In this document: one piece after another, positions 42,500 through 51,455 of the stretch | Numbering within the stretch: position 1 is the stretch's first letter | How the letters are laid out: each line of letters starts with the position of its first letter | Source of the DNA: Oscillospiraceae bacterium | Lineage (GTDB): Bacteria; Bacillota; Clostridia; Oscillospirales; Acutalibacteraceae | Length of the DNA: 52,576 nt | NCBI GenBank assembly: GCA_902769255.1 | Contig: CACXOM010000014.1 | Location: forward strand, 1 to 52,576 | Direction: 5' to 3' | The notes under the pieces: model-generated | Told to the model about the DNA's origin: nothing | The model's database searches: none | Seen by the model: the letters and a program-made list of their open reading frames with translations, nothing else | Made by a program: the position numbers and the translations under genes

Positions 42500-44214
42500 T
42501 TATTTAGTCTTTTTAACTTTTACTGTTTTAGAATAAGCGCCCCAAATGTATTTGCTACCAACTTTTTTATAAGCTCTTACTCTTACATAGTAAACTTTGT
42601 AGCACTCTTCATATTGCTCTTAAGGCTGATTGAATATTCATAACCATCAGCATTAGTTACTTTTTTAGAAACCTTAACTGTAACAGCTTTTTTAGCAGGT
42701 GTGCCTTTTACAGTTGCTTTAGCTGTAAAGCTCATTGTTTTAATCGATTTTGCAGCCGATTTGTCAGATGGACCTGCTGAGTTTTTAGCAACTACCTGAT
42801 ATTTAACAGTACCTGCTGTTTTAACAGTATCTACATAAGAAGTGGCTGTTACTGTTTTGATTTTTTTAGAGCCTCTGTAAACATCATAAGATGTTGCGCC
42901 TGAAGCTTTGTTCCAAGTAATTTTAATTTGGTTTTTAGCAGAATATGCTGAGTTACCGTCTGTCAAGTTTGCCAAGTTGTAACCGATTACAAATGCGTTG
43001 TAAGTAGCACCTTTTGTAAGACCTGTTACAGTTGCGGTTGTAACAACTTTACCGCTTTCATCAGTAGCAGAAACTTTAACGATTTTCTTATCTTTTTTAT
43101 CTGCTGTGTTAGTGCAAACTACATAGTAAACTTTTGCGTCAGCACCGCCTGCGTGAGTCCATGTAAATGTAGCAGAGTCACCGCTAACAGCTGTGTTTTT
43201 AAAGTTTGCTACTGCTGTTGCAGGAAGGTCAGCGTGAATTGTGTAAGGAATGTAAGTTTTGCTTGAACCGTTAGCAAGTACAGGATAGCCTAAATCATAA
43301 TTTTCTCCTGCGGTTTCATCATATCTCTTAACTCTTCCTCGTTTATAAATTGAATTCTTGTCTTCGCCGTCTTTAATAGGCTCTTCGCCGTAAGCATATT
43401 CCCATTGGAAATCTTCAGGGTCAAAAACATCAGTTGTGTTGTTGTAGATGAATGAAGATTGTTCAATATCGTTTGCAGCGTCAAGATTTTCAACTTTTTC
43501 GCTGATTTTGTACATTGTACCAGGAATTTGTTTTGTGTAGATAGGTGCAATATAGCAATCTAATTCAGCAAGACCAGAATCTTTACCGCTTGCGCCGTAA
43601 TCTTGAACGTTGATAGATACGCTTGTTAATTTAATGTTTGAAGCGTCTTTAAGTTCGTCAGGAATTGCTTTTGAAGTGCTTACATATCTAAAACCATAGT
43701 TTTTATTAAGTACATAAGCAGCGCTCCATATTAAATTGCCTTTTTCACCGTCATAAGTGTAAGTTAAAGCAATTTCAGCCTGTAAATTTACAGGATTTGA
43801 AGTTTCTTTGCCATCAATGATAAATTTAGTGCTTTTAATAAATGAATAGAAATAGAAGTTCTCTGAAGCATCGTCAAAACAAGCATTTTCAAACTGTTTT
43901 GCAAGTTGAGGGTTGCTGTCGAGTTTGTACTGCCATTGTTTAGAAACGATTTCACCTTCATTAACAATGTCATCTTCGGTTTGTGATTGAACTCTCATCC
44001 AACCGTCATCATTATAAGTTATTTTTCTTGGTGCATTTGCGGATATACCTGTACCGTAAGCATAATCTCTTGACCATGGGTCATAAGAAATAGCCACATT
44101 GGAATCATAAATAAGTTCTCCATCTGCGCTTGCTGTGATTGCAACAACTGATGCTACGCTTAAAACTAAAGCAAAAGTTAATGCAATACTTAATAATTTC
44201 TTTGCAATTTTCAT
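42500..44214 (-). CDS. Secreted Fn3-repeat protein with frameshifted Lys-rich C-terminus
   Basis: An exported protein: signal peptide (1 to about 31, TASADG), an N-terminal beta-rich region of about 300 residues with no recognised motif, then fibronectin-III-like repeats (for example IKITWNKASGATSYDVYRGSK). The open frame stops at 42583 after 543 residues, in the middle of a C-terminal module. A second frame continues from about 42601 to the stop at 42500 and reads YYVRVRAYKKVGSKYIWG then AYSKTVKVKKTK, exactly the kind of end seen in the other Lys-rich modules. So a frameshift, probably with loss of 15-20 residues, splits the module. GGAGGT precedes the ATG at 44214. Confidence 0.78.
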
Positions 44215-44268
44215 AAAAATTACCTCCATAAAAACATATATTTATTGCCTATCTTTTTTAGCATAAAT

Positions 44269-44297
44269 AGTATATCACAAGCATTTTAAATTTGCAA
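44269..44297 (-). promoter_or_regulatory. Sigma-A promoter of the Fn3 surface-protein gene
   Basis: On the minus strand TTGCAA (44297-44292), 17-base spacer, TATACT (44274-44269). Confidence 0.65.
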
Positions 44298-44375
44298 TAT
44301 AAAACCATAGTTTACAAAATATTTATTTATTTTATACAACTTTCTATTTAAAAATTAGTTAAATTGACTACTGCA

Positions 44376-45905
44376 TTAAAGGTTATTCCAATACTTTTTG
44401 TCAAGTGAGCGAAGTCGAAAAGCGGTTGCAATATCTTTTTTAGAAATTGTTTCGCCCTCGTGCAAATCAGCTATTGTTCTCGCAACCTTTAAAATTCGGT
44501 CATAAGCCCTGCCTGACATTGAAAGCCGTTCAAACCCGAGTTTTAAATAGTCGTTTGCATCATCTTCCAAAACGCAATATTTTTTCAAATGAGCCGTGCT
44601 CATTTGCGCATTGCAGGTAATGTTATCATTTTTAAAACGTTTTCTTTGAATTTCTCTCGCCTTTTCAACTCGCTGGCGTATGCTTTCGCTGGTTTCCGCC
44701 GTTTTTTTGCTAACCAATTCATCATAGCTTACAGGCGGAACTTCAATTTGAATATCAATTCTGTCAAGCAACGGCCCCGAAACTTTGCCGAGATAGTTTT
44801 TTACCGCAATAGGAGAGCAGGTGCATTTTCTTTTTGGGTGGCCGAAATAACCGCAAGGGCAAGGGTTCATAGCCGCAACAAACATAACCTCGCAAGGATA
44901 TGTAAGCGAGCCTGCCACTCTTGAAATGGTAATTTTGCCGTCTTCAAGCGGTTGACGGAGCGTTTCCATAGATTTTCGCGGAAATTCAGGCAATTCATCT
45001 AAAAACAACACGCCGTTGTGCGCTAACGATATTTCGCCCGGTGTCGGCGAAGTGCCGCCGCCTGAAAGTGCAGCAGCCGAAACGGTGTGGTGCGGTGAGC
45101 GAAAAGGTCTTGAAGTAATCATTGGGTGAGCGTTGTCAAGCGCACCCGAAACTGAATAAATTTCGCTGGTTTCAATCGCCTCTGAAAAGGTGAGCGAGGG
45201 CAAAATTGACGGAATTCTTTTAGCAATCATACTTTTGCCCGAGCCGGGTGAGCCGATAAGCAGTAAATTGTGACCGCCGGCGCAGGCGATTTCAACCGCC
45301 TGTTTTGCAAAGCCCTGACCTGCCACATCGGCAAAATCAAGCAAATTGTTCTGTCTTATTTCTTCAAAAGATTTTGCTTTTTGAACCTTTATTTCCTCTT
45401 CGCCTTTTAAGAAAGCTATAAGTTTTTCGACATTTTTCACAGGGTAAACATCAATTCCCTCAACAACAGCCGCCTGCACCGCAATGCTTTCGGGTACAAA
45501 CATTCTTTTAATGCCGAGTTCTTTTGCTTTTATTGCCATTGAAAGCAAACCCTTTACCGCGCGAATTTCGCCTTTTAGCGACAATTCGCCTACAAAAACC
45601 GCGTCGGAAACATCGCAATCGAGTTCGCCGTTTGCAAGCAAAACGCCGATTAAAATAGGCAAATCATAAACCGAGCCTTCTTTTTTTACATCGGCGGGAG
45701 CGAGGTTTACAACAATTCTTGAAGCGGGAAAACGAAGAGCATTGTTGCGAATTGACGAGCGAACACGCTCACGAGATTCTCTAATAGAAGTATCGGGCAG
45801 GCCTACTATATCAAAATAAGCGTTGCCTCTTGAAATGTTTGTTTCAACCGAAACTTTGTAAGCTTCAATTCCCCAAACGCCCATACTGTTTACTTCTGAA
45901 AACAT
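44376..45905 (-). CDS. yifB: YifB/ComM-family Mg-chelatase-like AAA+ ATPase
   Basis: A 509-residue AAA+ protein of the YifB/ComM family. The N-terminal Lon-protease-like domain (about 1-170, GIEAYKVSVETNISRG...IVGLPDTSIRESRERV) precedes a Mg-chelatase-type ATPase with Walker A GSPGSGKSM, Walker B LFLDELPEF, and the family's AAMNPCPCGYFGHPKRKCTC Cys cluster. ComM of naturally competent bacteria is a helicase that helps branch migration during transformation; the role in Clostridia is less clear. It lies 4 bases after the unknown membrane-protein gene. Confidence 0.94.
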   Translation of the reverse strand: MFSEVNSMGVWGIEAYKVSVETNISRGNAYFDIVGLPDTSIRESRERVRSSIRNNALRFPASRIVVNLAPADVKKEGSVYDLPILIGVLLANGELDCDVSDAVFVGELSLKGEIRAVKGLLSMAIKAKELGIKRMFVPESIAVQAAVVEGIDVYPVKNVEKLIAFLKGEEEIKVQKAKSFEEIRQNNLLDFADVAGQGFAKQAVEIACAGGHNLLLIGSPGSGKSMIAKRIPSILPSLTFSEAIETSEIYSVSGALDNAHPMITSRPFRSPHHTVSAAALSGGGTSPTPGEISLAHNGVLFLDELPEFPRKSMETLRQPLEDGKITISRVAGSLTYPCEVMFVAAMNPCPCGYFGHPKRKCTCSPIAVKNYLGKVSGPLLDRIDIQIEVPPVSYDELVSKKTAETSESIRQRVEKAREIQRKRFKNDNITCNAQMSTAHLKKYCVLEDDANDYLKLGFERLSMSGRAYDRILKVARTIADLHEGETISKKDIATAFRLRSLDKKYWNNL

Positions 45906-45909
45906 TTTT

Positions 45910-46521
45910 CTACCCCTCTGATTTTATCATTTTAACCAATTCTAACGCTTTTTTATAGTTTTTGTCATTTTTATTTTCACAGTTCATAACCGAAACAAAA
46001 TATTCGGGCATTTTTACAACTTTTGTTCCGTTATTTTCAATTTTTTTAATAAGATTTTTCTCAAATTTTGAATTTTTTATCGAAAAAGTGGTGTTTTTAT
46101 ATTTATCAAAAACCGAATTATCAGCTAAAAACAAGTTTTCTAACTTTTCGTTTTCGCTTAATTCTTCAAAACGAAACTTATCGGTAACAAAAACAAAATT
46201 GTTTTTAAGTCTCATTTCACCCGAAAGCGCCGAAGCGTAATTCGCTTTAGCGTCACCATCTTTAGAATAAGGGTCGTAAGAATAGTCAATAATGCCGACA
46301 TTTACCTTTTCGCCGTTTTTTTCATAAACATCTTCAATAGTCTGTTCAAGCGAGTGCGCAATGTCAGAAGGCAAAGTTTTGCTTGTGTAAAGAAAAACCT
46401 GAATATCATAATTTTCTTTTGTTGCATAAGAATAAACCCCGACTGCAACCACTAACGCTAAAAATGTGAAAAATATTGTTCTAAATTTGTAATGATACCA
46501 AAAATTTTTGAGTTTTTCCAT
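45910..46521 (-). CDS. Membrane-anchored protein of unknown function
   Basis: A 203-residue protein with a short cytoplasmic start (MEKLKNFWYHYKF), one membrane helix (about 15-33) and a soluble, probably external, Lys/Asn-rich domain of about 165 residues. I recognise no motif. Basic, aromatic residues before the helix and the pattern of a single N-terminal anchor resemble small periplasmic-like sensor or assembly proteins. It sits between the GH13 gene (14 bases upstream) and yifB (4 bases downstream), so all three are probably cotranscribed. No function is proposed. Confidence 0.7.
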   Translation of the reverse strand: MEKLKNFWYHYKFRTIFFTFLALVVAVGVYSYATKENYDIQVFLYTSKTLPSDIAHSLEQTIEDVYEKNGEKVNVGIIDYSYDPYSKDGDAKANYASALSGEMRLKNNFVFVTDKFRFEELSENEKLENLFLADNSVFDKYKNTTFSIKNSKFEKNLIKKIENNGTKVVKMPEYFVSVMNCENKNDKNYKKALELVKMIKSEG

Positions 46522-46535
46522 TTTTGTTTCACTTT

Positions 46536-48386
46536 CTAAATTTTAAATTTTTTTGCCCATTCGCCTCTGCCCATAATTGCAAAAGATTTAGGCTCAACTC
46601 TTAAACTGCCGTATTCAACTTCATTGCCGAAAATAACGGTATCTTTAGCCCAACCGGGCAACAAAACGAGATTTTGAGGGTGTTCGTTAGGATTTACCGC
46701 AACAAAAACTTCGTTTTCACCGCTCTTTCTTATATAAGAAACAAAGTCTTTTTCTGCCTGAACAGGAATAAACTCGCCCTCGCAAAAAACATCGCAATTA
46801 GTACGCAAACGCCCTAAAAATTTATAGAAATTAAGCATTTCGTTATCGTCGCTCACCTTTGACCAGTCAAAACTGCTACGGTTAAACGGGTCACGGTAAC
46901 CTTCGGTTAAAATTTCATCACCGTAATAAATGCAAGGAACACCCGGCAAAGTATAAAGCAAAACAGTCGCTAATTTCAAAAGGCGAACACCGCCTCTTAT
47001 CTCTTCGGGCGACATTTTTTGCTTTGCCTGCCACTCTCTATCACGATTTAGCGGCGGCTCGCCTGTGAGCGCAGTTAAAATTCGCTCGGTATCATGAGTT
47101 GAAAGCAGGTTCATCAAACTGTCAAGCGAAGGTTTTGGGTAATTTTCGCAAATTTGCAAAATACCGTTCATAAAATGAGTTCCGTTCATTCCCTTTACAA
47201 AAGCAATTATAAGATTTTTAAAAGGATAATTCATAACCGAATCAAGTTCTTTTCCGTAAAGAAAAGCCCTTTGCTCGCCGTAAGAAACTTTGTTTGAAGC
47301 GTCTTCCCAAACTTCGCCGTAAAGCATTCCGCCGTTTCTTTTTACCGCTGTTCTTATTTTTTCAATAAAACTGTCGGGCAATTCATCGGCAACATCGAGC
47401 CTAAACCCCTCTGCGCCAAGCCCCAGCCAATAATCGATTACACCGCCCTCGCCTGTAATAAAATCAACATAAGAGGGGTCGGTTTCCTGCACTTCAGGCA
47501 GAGTTTCAAAACCCCACCAAGAAATGTAGTTATTAGGAAAATCGACAAATTTATACCAACTGTAATAAGGCGATTCTTTCGATTGATAAGCGCCAATGCT
47601 GTTATATCTGCCTTTTTTGTTAAAATAAATGCTGTCGTCGCCCGTGTGCGAAAAAACGCCGTCTAATATAATATGAATACCAACCTCTTTAGCCTTTTTG
47701 CAAAGCGCTGAAAACTCCTCGTTTGTGCCTAAAACGGGGTCAGCTTTCATATAATCGGCTGTGTTATAGCGATGATTTGAATGAGCCTCAAAAATAGGAT
47801 TTAGGTAAATAATGCTTACACCTAATCCTTTTAAATAAGGCAGTTTTTCGGCAATTCCGTTAAAATTTCCGCCAAAATAGTCGTTATTTATAACTTTGCC
47901 GACTGAACCGTTTGCATATAAAGGCATATCGCCCCAATTAGCCGTTACCCTGTCTTCAAAAACTTTGCTGTATTCTATTTCGCCTTTGTAAAAGCGGTCA
48001 GGGAAAATTTGATAAATTACGCCTTTTTTAGCAAAATCAGGCACGCAAAAATCGCTTGAATAAACGGTTTGTTGCCAATCGGCGTTACCGCTTGCGGTGT
48101 CTGCCATATCTTCGCCACGGAAAATGCTTTGTTTGTGTCTGTCGTAATAAATTTCAAAATGATAAAAATAAACGCCTGTATCTTCAAAAGATGTTGTAAG
48201 TTTAAACCAGCCTGTTTGGTTTTCATCTTTCAATTCATAATAAGAATAAGGAGAGTTTTCGCCTTTTCTTATAAGAATATCTACCCTTTGCGAATAAGGC
48301 GCAAAAACTTTGTATGTAATTTCCTGTTTTTGCTTTATTGCGCCGAAAACAGATTTATGCTCTTTTAATTTAGAACTGTAATACAT
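46536..48386 (-). CDS. GH13 alpha-glucosidase/neopullulanase-type enzyme
   Basis: A 616-residue cytoplasmic GH13 enzyme. An N-terminal beta-sandwich (about 1-115) of the neopullulanase/cyclomaltodextrinase kind precedes the barrel with region I-IV motifs: DGVFSHTG, nucleophile Asp in GFRLDVAD, acid/base Glu in GEVWED, and LLSTHDTERI holding the transition-state Asp. A C-terminal beta domain follows. It has no signal peptide, so it acts on imported maltodextrins or on glycogen debranching. It is downstream of glgP with a terminator between them, and together they form an intracellular alpha-glucan module. Confidence 0.9.
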   Translation of the reverse strand: MYYSSKLKEHKSVFGAIKQKQEITYKVFAPYSQRVDILIRKGENSPYSYYELKDENQTGWFKLTTSFEDTGVYFYHFEIYYDRHKQSIFRGEDMADTASGNADWQQTVYSSDFCVPDFAKKGVIYQIFPDRFYKGEIEYSKVFEDRVTANWGDMPLYANGSVGKVINNDYFGGNFNGIAEKLPYLKGLGVSIIYLNPIFEAHSNHRYNTADYMKADPVLGTNEEFSALCKKAKEVGIHIILDGVFSHTGDDSIYFNKKGRYNSIGAYQSKESPYYSWYKFVDFPNNYISWWGFETLPEVQETDPSYVDFITGEGGVIDYWLGLGAEGFRLDVADELPDSFIEKIRTAVKRNGGMLYGEVWEDASNKVSYGEQRAFLYGKELDSVMNYPFKNLIIAFVKGMNGTHFMNGILQICENYPKPSLDSLMNLLSTHDTERILTALTGEPPLNRDREWQAKQKMSPEEIRGGVRLLKLATVLLYTLPGVPCIYYGDEILTEGYRDPFNRSSFDWSKVSDDNEMLNFYKFLGRLRTNCDVFCEGEFIPVQAEKDFVSYIRKSGENEVFVAVNPNEHPQNLVLLPGWAKDTVIFGNEVEYGSLRVEPKSFAIMGRGEWAKKFKI

Positions 48387-48420
48387 TGTTTGATTTTCAC
48401 CTTTTTATTAAGAAATAAAA

Positions 48421-48448
48421 GGCACAATTTTAATTAAAAAATTGTGCC
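48421..48448 (-). terminator. Intrinsic terminator after glgP
   Basis: An 11-bp perfect stem GGCACAATTTT/AAAATTGTGCC with a 6-base loop, followed on the minus strand by TTTTATTTCT. It lies between glgP and the GH13 gene, so readthrough may set their ratio. Confidence 0.8.
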
Positions 48449-48468
48449 GAATTTTAAGCGATTTCGCT

Positions 48469-50862
48469 TTATTTTGTATGCCAAATGTTTTTAGCGTAAT
48501 CCATAATTGCTCTGTCAGATGCAAAAATACCTGCTTTTGCAATGTTTGTAACAGCCATTTTGCCCCAAGTTTTCTTATCGGCATAAAGTGCGTCAGCCTT
48601 GCGGTGTGCATCACAATAAGAATCAAAATCAGCCAAAACCATATAAGGGTCGGAGTTGATAAGCGAAGAAACAACGCTTGGAGCCGATACACCGTAATGC
48701 GAGTTTTGAAGTAAATCAATTACGCTGCGAATATTATTGTTTTTCTGATAAATGCCCTGCGGATTATAATGCGGTTTAAGAGCGGCAACCTCATCAGCCG
48801 ACATACCGAAAATGATAATATTCTCATCGCCGACTGCTCTGTGCATTTCAACATTAGCTCCGTCTTCAGTACCGATTGTGATTGCGCCGTTTATCATAAG
48901 TTTCATATTACCTGTACCGCTCGCCTCTGTTCCTGCCAAAGAGATTTGTTCAGACAAATCAGCCGCCGGCATTAAGGTTTCGGCAAGAGTTACACGGTAA
49001 TCTTCAAGATAAGCAACCTTTAATTTACCCTTAACATCAGGGTCTTTATCAATCATATCAGCGATATTATTAATCATTTTAATAATATCTTTTGCAAGGT
49101 AATAACCCGGAGCGGCTTTTGCAGCGAAAAGGTAAGTTTTCGGTGTGAAATTGCCGTTTGGATTAGCCTTAATTGCAAGATAATCAGAAATAATATGAAG
49201 CGCGTTCATATGTTGACGCTTATATTCGTGAAGTCGTTTAGCCTGAACATCAAACAATGTGTTCGGGTCAAGGTCAATTCCCTGTGTACGCTTAACCATA
49301 TTTGAAAGGCGCACTTTGTTTTCATATTTAATTTTTTCAAGTTGCTCAATAACTGCGGAATCGTTTTTATATTCCAAGAAATTAGCAAGTTTTGAAGCGT
49401 TTGTTTTGTAACCGGTGCCGATAGTTGAGTCAAGAAGCTTTGTAAGACCGGGGTTAGATTGGCAAAGCCATCTGCGGTGAGCGATACCGTTTGTAACATT
49501 AGTAAATCTTTCAGGGTAAAGTCTGTAATAATCGTTAAATACAGTATCTTTAAGAATTTCGCTGTGAAGTTCTGCAACGCCGTTTACGCAATGACCGCCG
49601 ATAATTGAAAGGTTAGCCATTCTAACCAAACCGCCCGAAATAACCGCAGTTCTTTCAACATAGTCAACATCTTCGGTTTTAAGCCAGATTTCTCTGCGTG
49701 AACGGTTGTCAATTTCTTGAACAATTTGATAAATTCTCGGTAATCTTTGTTTAAACAAGTCAACCGGCCAGCATTCGAGCGCCTCACGCATAACGGTGTG
49801 GTTGGTGTAAGCGACTGTTCTGTTTACGATTGACCAAGCGTGGTCCCAAGAAAGACCGCATTCATCAAGCATAATTCTCATCATTTCAGGAATAACGAGT
49901 GCAGGGTGAGTATCGTTAATATGAATAGCAACCTTTTCAGAAAGGTTAGATAAGTCTCCGTATTCTTTTAAATGACGGTGAATAATGTCTTGAATTGAAG
50001 CAGAAACAAGGAAATATTGCTGTTTAAGTCTTAAAGATTTACCTTCAATATGGTTATCAGCAGGATAAAGCACCTTTGAAATAACCTCTGCCATAGCGTT
50101 TTGCTCCATAGCACGAAGATAATCGCCCTCGTTAAACAACTGCATATTAAAGCCTTGCGCTTTTGCCGACCAAAGACGAAGCACCGAAACGCCCTTGCCT
50201 TTGTAACCTGCTACCATTAAATCATAAGGTACAGCAAGAACAGTAATAGCATCGTTATGTTTAATTTGATGATAAGGACCGTCCCAGCTTTCATCAATCC
50301 AGCCGTCAAATTTAACTTCAACCGCTGATTCTCTGCGTTCATTTAACCAAACTTTACCGCCCGAAAGCCAAAAGTCAGGCATTTCTGTCTGCCAGCCGTC
50401 AACCAATTTTTGACGGAAAATGCCATATTCATATAAAATAGAATAGCCGTAAGCCGGAATACCTTGCGAAGCCAAACCGTCTAAAAAGCAAGCTGCAAGA
50501 CGGCCAAGACCGCCGTTGCCCAAGCCTGCGTCAGGCTCCTGCTCGTAAATATGTTCAATTTTTACGCCAAGACTTTTATAAGCCTTTGCAAATGAAGAAG
50601 TAAGACCCAAATTATATAATGTGTTTTTGAGCGAACGGCCCATTAAAAACTCCATACATAAATAGCAAACTCGCTTTTTACCGGTTTTAGCCGATTCTTT
50701 AGCGAATTTTGCCTGATCTTCTAAAAGCATTTCGTTTACAACTCTTACAGTTGCGGTATAGATTTGCTCATCAGTAGCATCTTGCGGCTCAATTTTGAAA
50801 CCGTTTGACAGTTCATTATTAAGCAATTCTAAAATTTTTGCGTCTGTGTATTTTTTCGCCAT
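48469..50862 (-). CDS. glgP: Glycogen/maltodextrin phosphorylase
   Basis: GlgP splits alpha-1,4-glucans with phosphate to glucose-1-phosphate. The protein (797 residues from 50862) has the family N-domain GNGGLGRLAACFLDGLAS, and the PLP-binding segment EASGTGNMKLMINGAITIG with the Schiff-base Lys, followed by DGANVEM. Length is typical of the bacterial GT35 enzymes. Several ATGs and a TTG are clustered at 50862-50883: 50862 leaves an 11-base gap to AAAGGG, while 50871 is only 2 bases from it, so 50862 is preferred but not certain. Confidence 0.96.
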   Translation of the reverse strand: MAKKYTDAKILELLNNELSNGFKIEPQDATDEQIYTATVRVVNEMLLEDQAKFAKESAKTGKKRVCYLCMEFLMGRSLKNTLYNLGLTSSFAKAYKSLGVKIEHIYEQEPDAGLGNGGLGRLAACFLDGLASQGIPAYGYSILYEYGIFRQKLVDGWQTEMPDFWLSGGKVWLNERRESAVEVKFDGWIDESWDGPYHQIKHNDAITVLAVPYDLMVAGYKGKGVSVLRLWSAKAQGFNMQLFNEGDYLRAMEQNAMAEVISKVLYPADNHIEGKSLRLKQQYFLVSASIQDIIHRHLKEYGDLSNLSEKVAIHINDTHPALVIPEMMRIMLDECGLSWDHAWSIVNRTVAYTNHTVMREALECWPVDLFKQRLPRIYQIVQEIDNRSRREIWLKTEDVDYVERTAVISGGLVRMANLSIIGGHCVNGVAELHSEILKDTVFNDYYRLYPERFTNVTNGIAHRRWLCQSNPGLTKLLDSTIGTGYKTNASKLANFLEYKNDSAVIEQLEKIKYENKVRLSNMVKRTQGIDLDPNTLFDVQAKRLHEYKRQHMNALHIISDYLAIKANPNGNFTPKTYLFAAKAAPGYYLAKDIIKMINNIADMIDKDPDVKGKLKVAYLEDYRVTLAETLMPAADLSEQISLAGTEASGTGNMKLMINGAITIGTEDGANVEMHRAVGDENIIIFGMSADEVAALKPHYNPQGIYQKNNNIRSVIDLLQNSHYGVSAPSVVSSLINSDPYMVLADFDSYCDAHRKADALYADKKTWGKMAVTNIAKAGIFASDRAIMDYAKNIWHTK

Positions 50863-50883
50863 TATTTTCATTACCCTTTCCAA

Positions 50884-51330
50884 AACAAAAAATATATTAA
50901 TCTATAACATATATTATATATACAATAATATAATACCGCATTTCGCCTAAAATTGCAAGTTTTTTTGTAAAGAAGGGTGTGTTATTAAAGCGGAATTTGC
51001 ACATATAGTCGAAAAATGGTAAATAATGGGGATTTATGCGGTTTACTTTACATAATTTTAATGTTATGTAAAGTAAACGTATTTTTTTAGGGTGATTTTT
51101 AGCATTATTTTCAAATACAAATGGCTAAAATGCCCCTAAATAAGCGGTTTTAAAGAGTTTGTGGAGAATTTCAACCCAAAATCGTGCAATTGCACAAAAG
51201 AAATTTTAAAATTACAAAAAATATACTTTTAAAGGGTTAAATATTACAAATTTGTAACTATTTCTGCGGTTTTTGTAATCATTTTGTAACAATTCATTTG
51301 TGAATATTGCATAAATGAAATATTTAAGAA
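50884..51330. other. Gene-free AT-rich intergenic region with inverted repeats
   Basis: No credible gene was found in the roughly 590 bases between glgP and the 3D-domain gene. Contents: a perfect 15-bp inverted repeat (51041-51055 and 51064-51078), a 12-bp palindrome GTGCAATTGCAC (51184-51195), a 14-bp palindrome TTACAAATTTGTAA (51244-51257), and further TTTGTAA copies (51272-51278, 51283-51289) upstream of the promoter at 51333. The arrangement suggests regulatory DNA rather than decay. Confidence 0.6.
51041..51078 (+). repeat. Perfect 15-bp inverted repeat followed by a T run
   Basis: GTTTACTTTACATAA and its reverse complement are separated by 8 bases and followed by GTATTTTTTT. It could be an A/T-rich terminator of an unseen small RNA or an operator; no plus-strand gene ends here. 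Confidence 0.65.
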
Positions 51331-51332
51331 GT

Positions 51333-51361
51333 TTGACATTTGCCTGTTTTTCGCATATAAT
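51333..51361 (+). promoter_or_regulatory. Sigma-A promoter of the 3D-domain gene
   Basis: TTGACA (51333-51338), 17-base spacer, TATAAT (51356-51361); a near-consensus promoter giving a leader of about 88 bases. Confidence 0.88.
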
Positions 51362-51455
51362 CGCTATCGGAGTGCAAAAATAAAGCATGTAAACAACTTT
51401 TTCAATAATTTTGAAAAGTTACAAAATAGTTATAAATTCAAAAAGGAGATTACTT

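Noticed and set aside
51100-51455. ydaO (cyclic-di-AMP) riboswitch before the 3D-domain gene, as in some Firmicutes
   Set aside because: The leader is only about 88 bases from the promoter and lacks the conserved ydaO segments.
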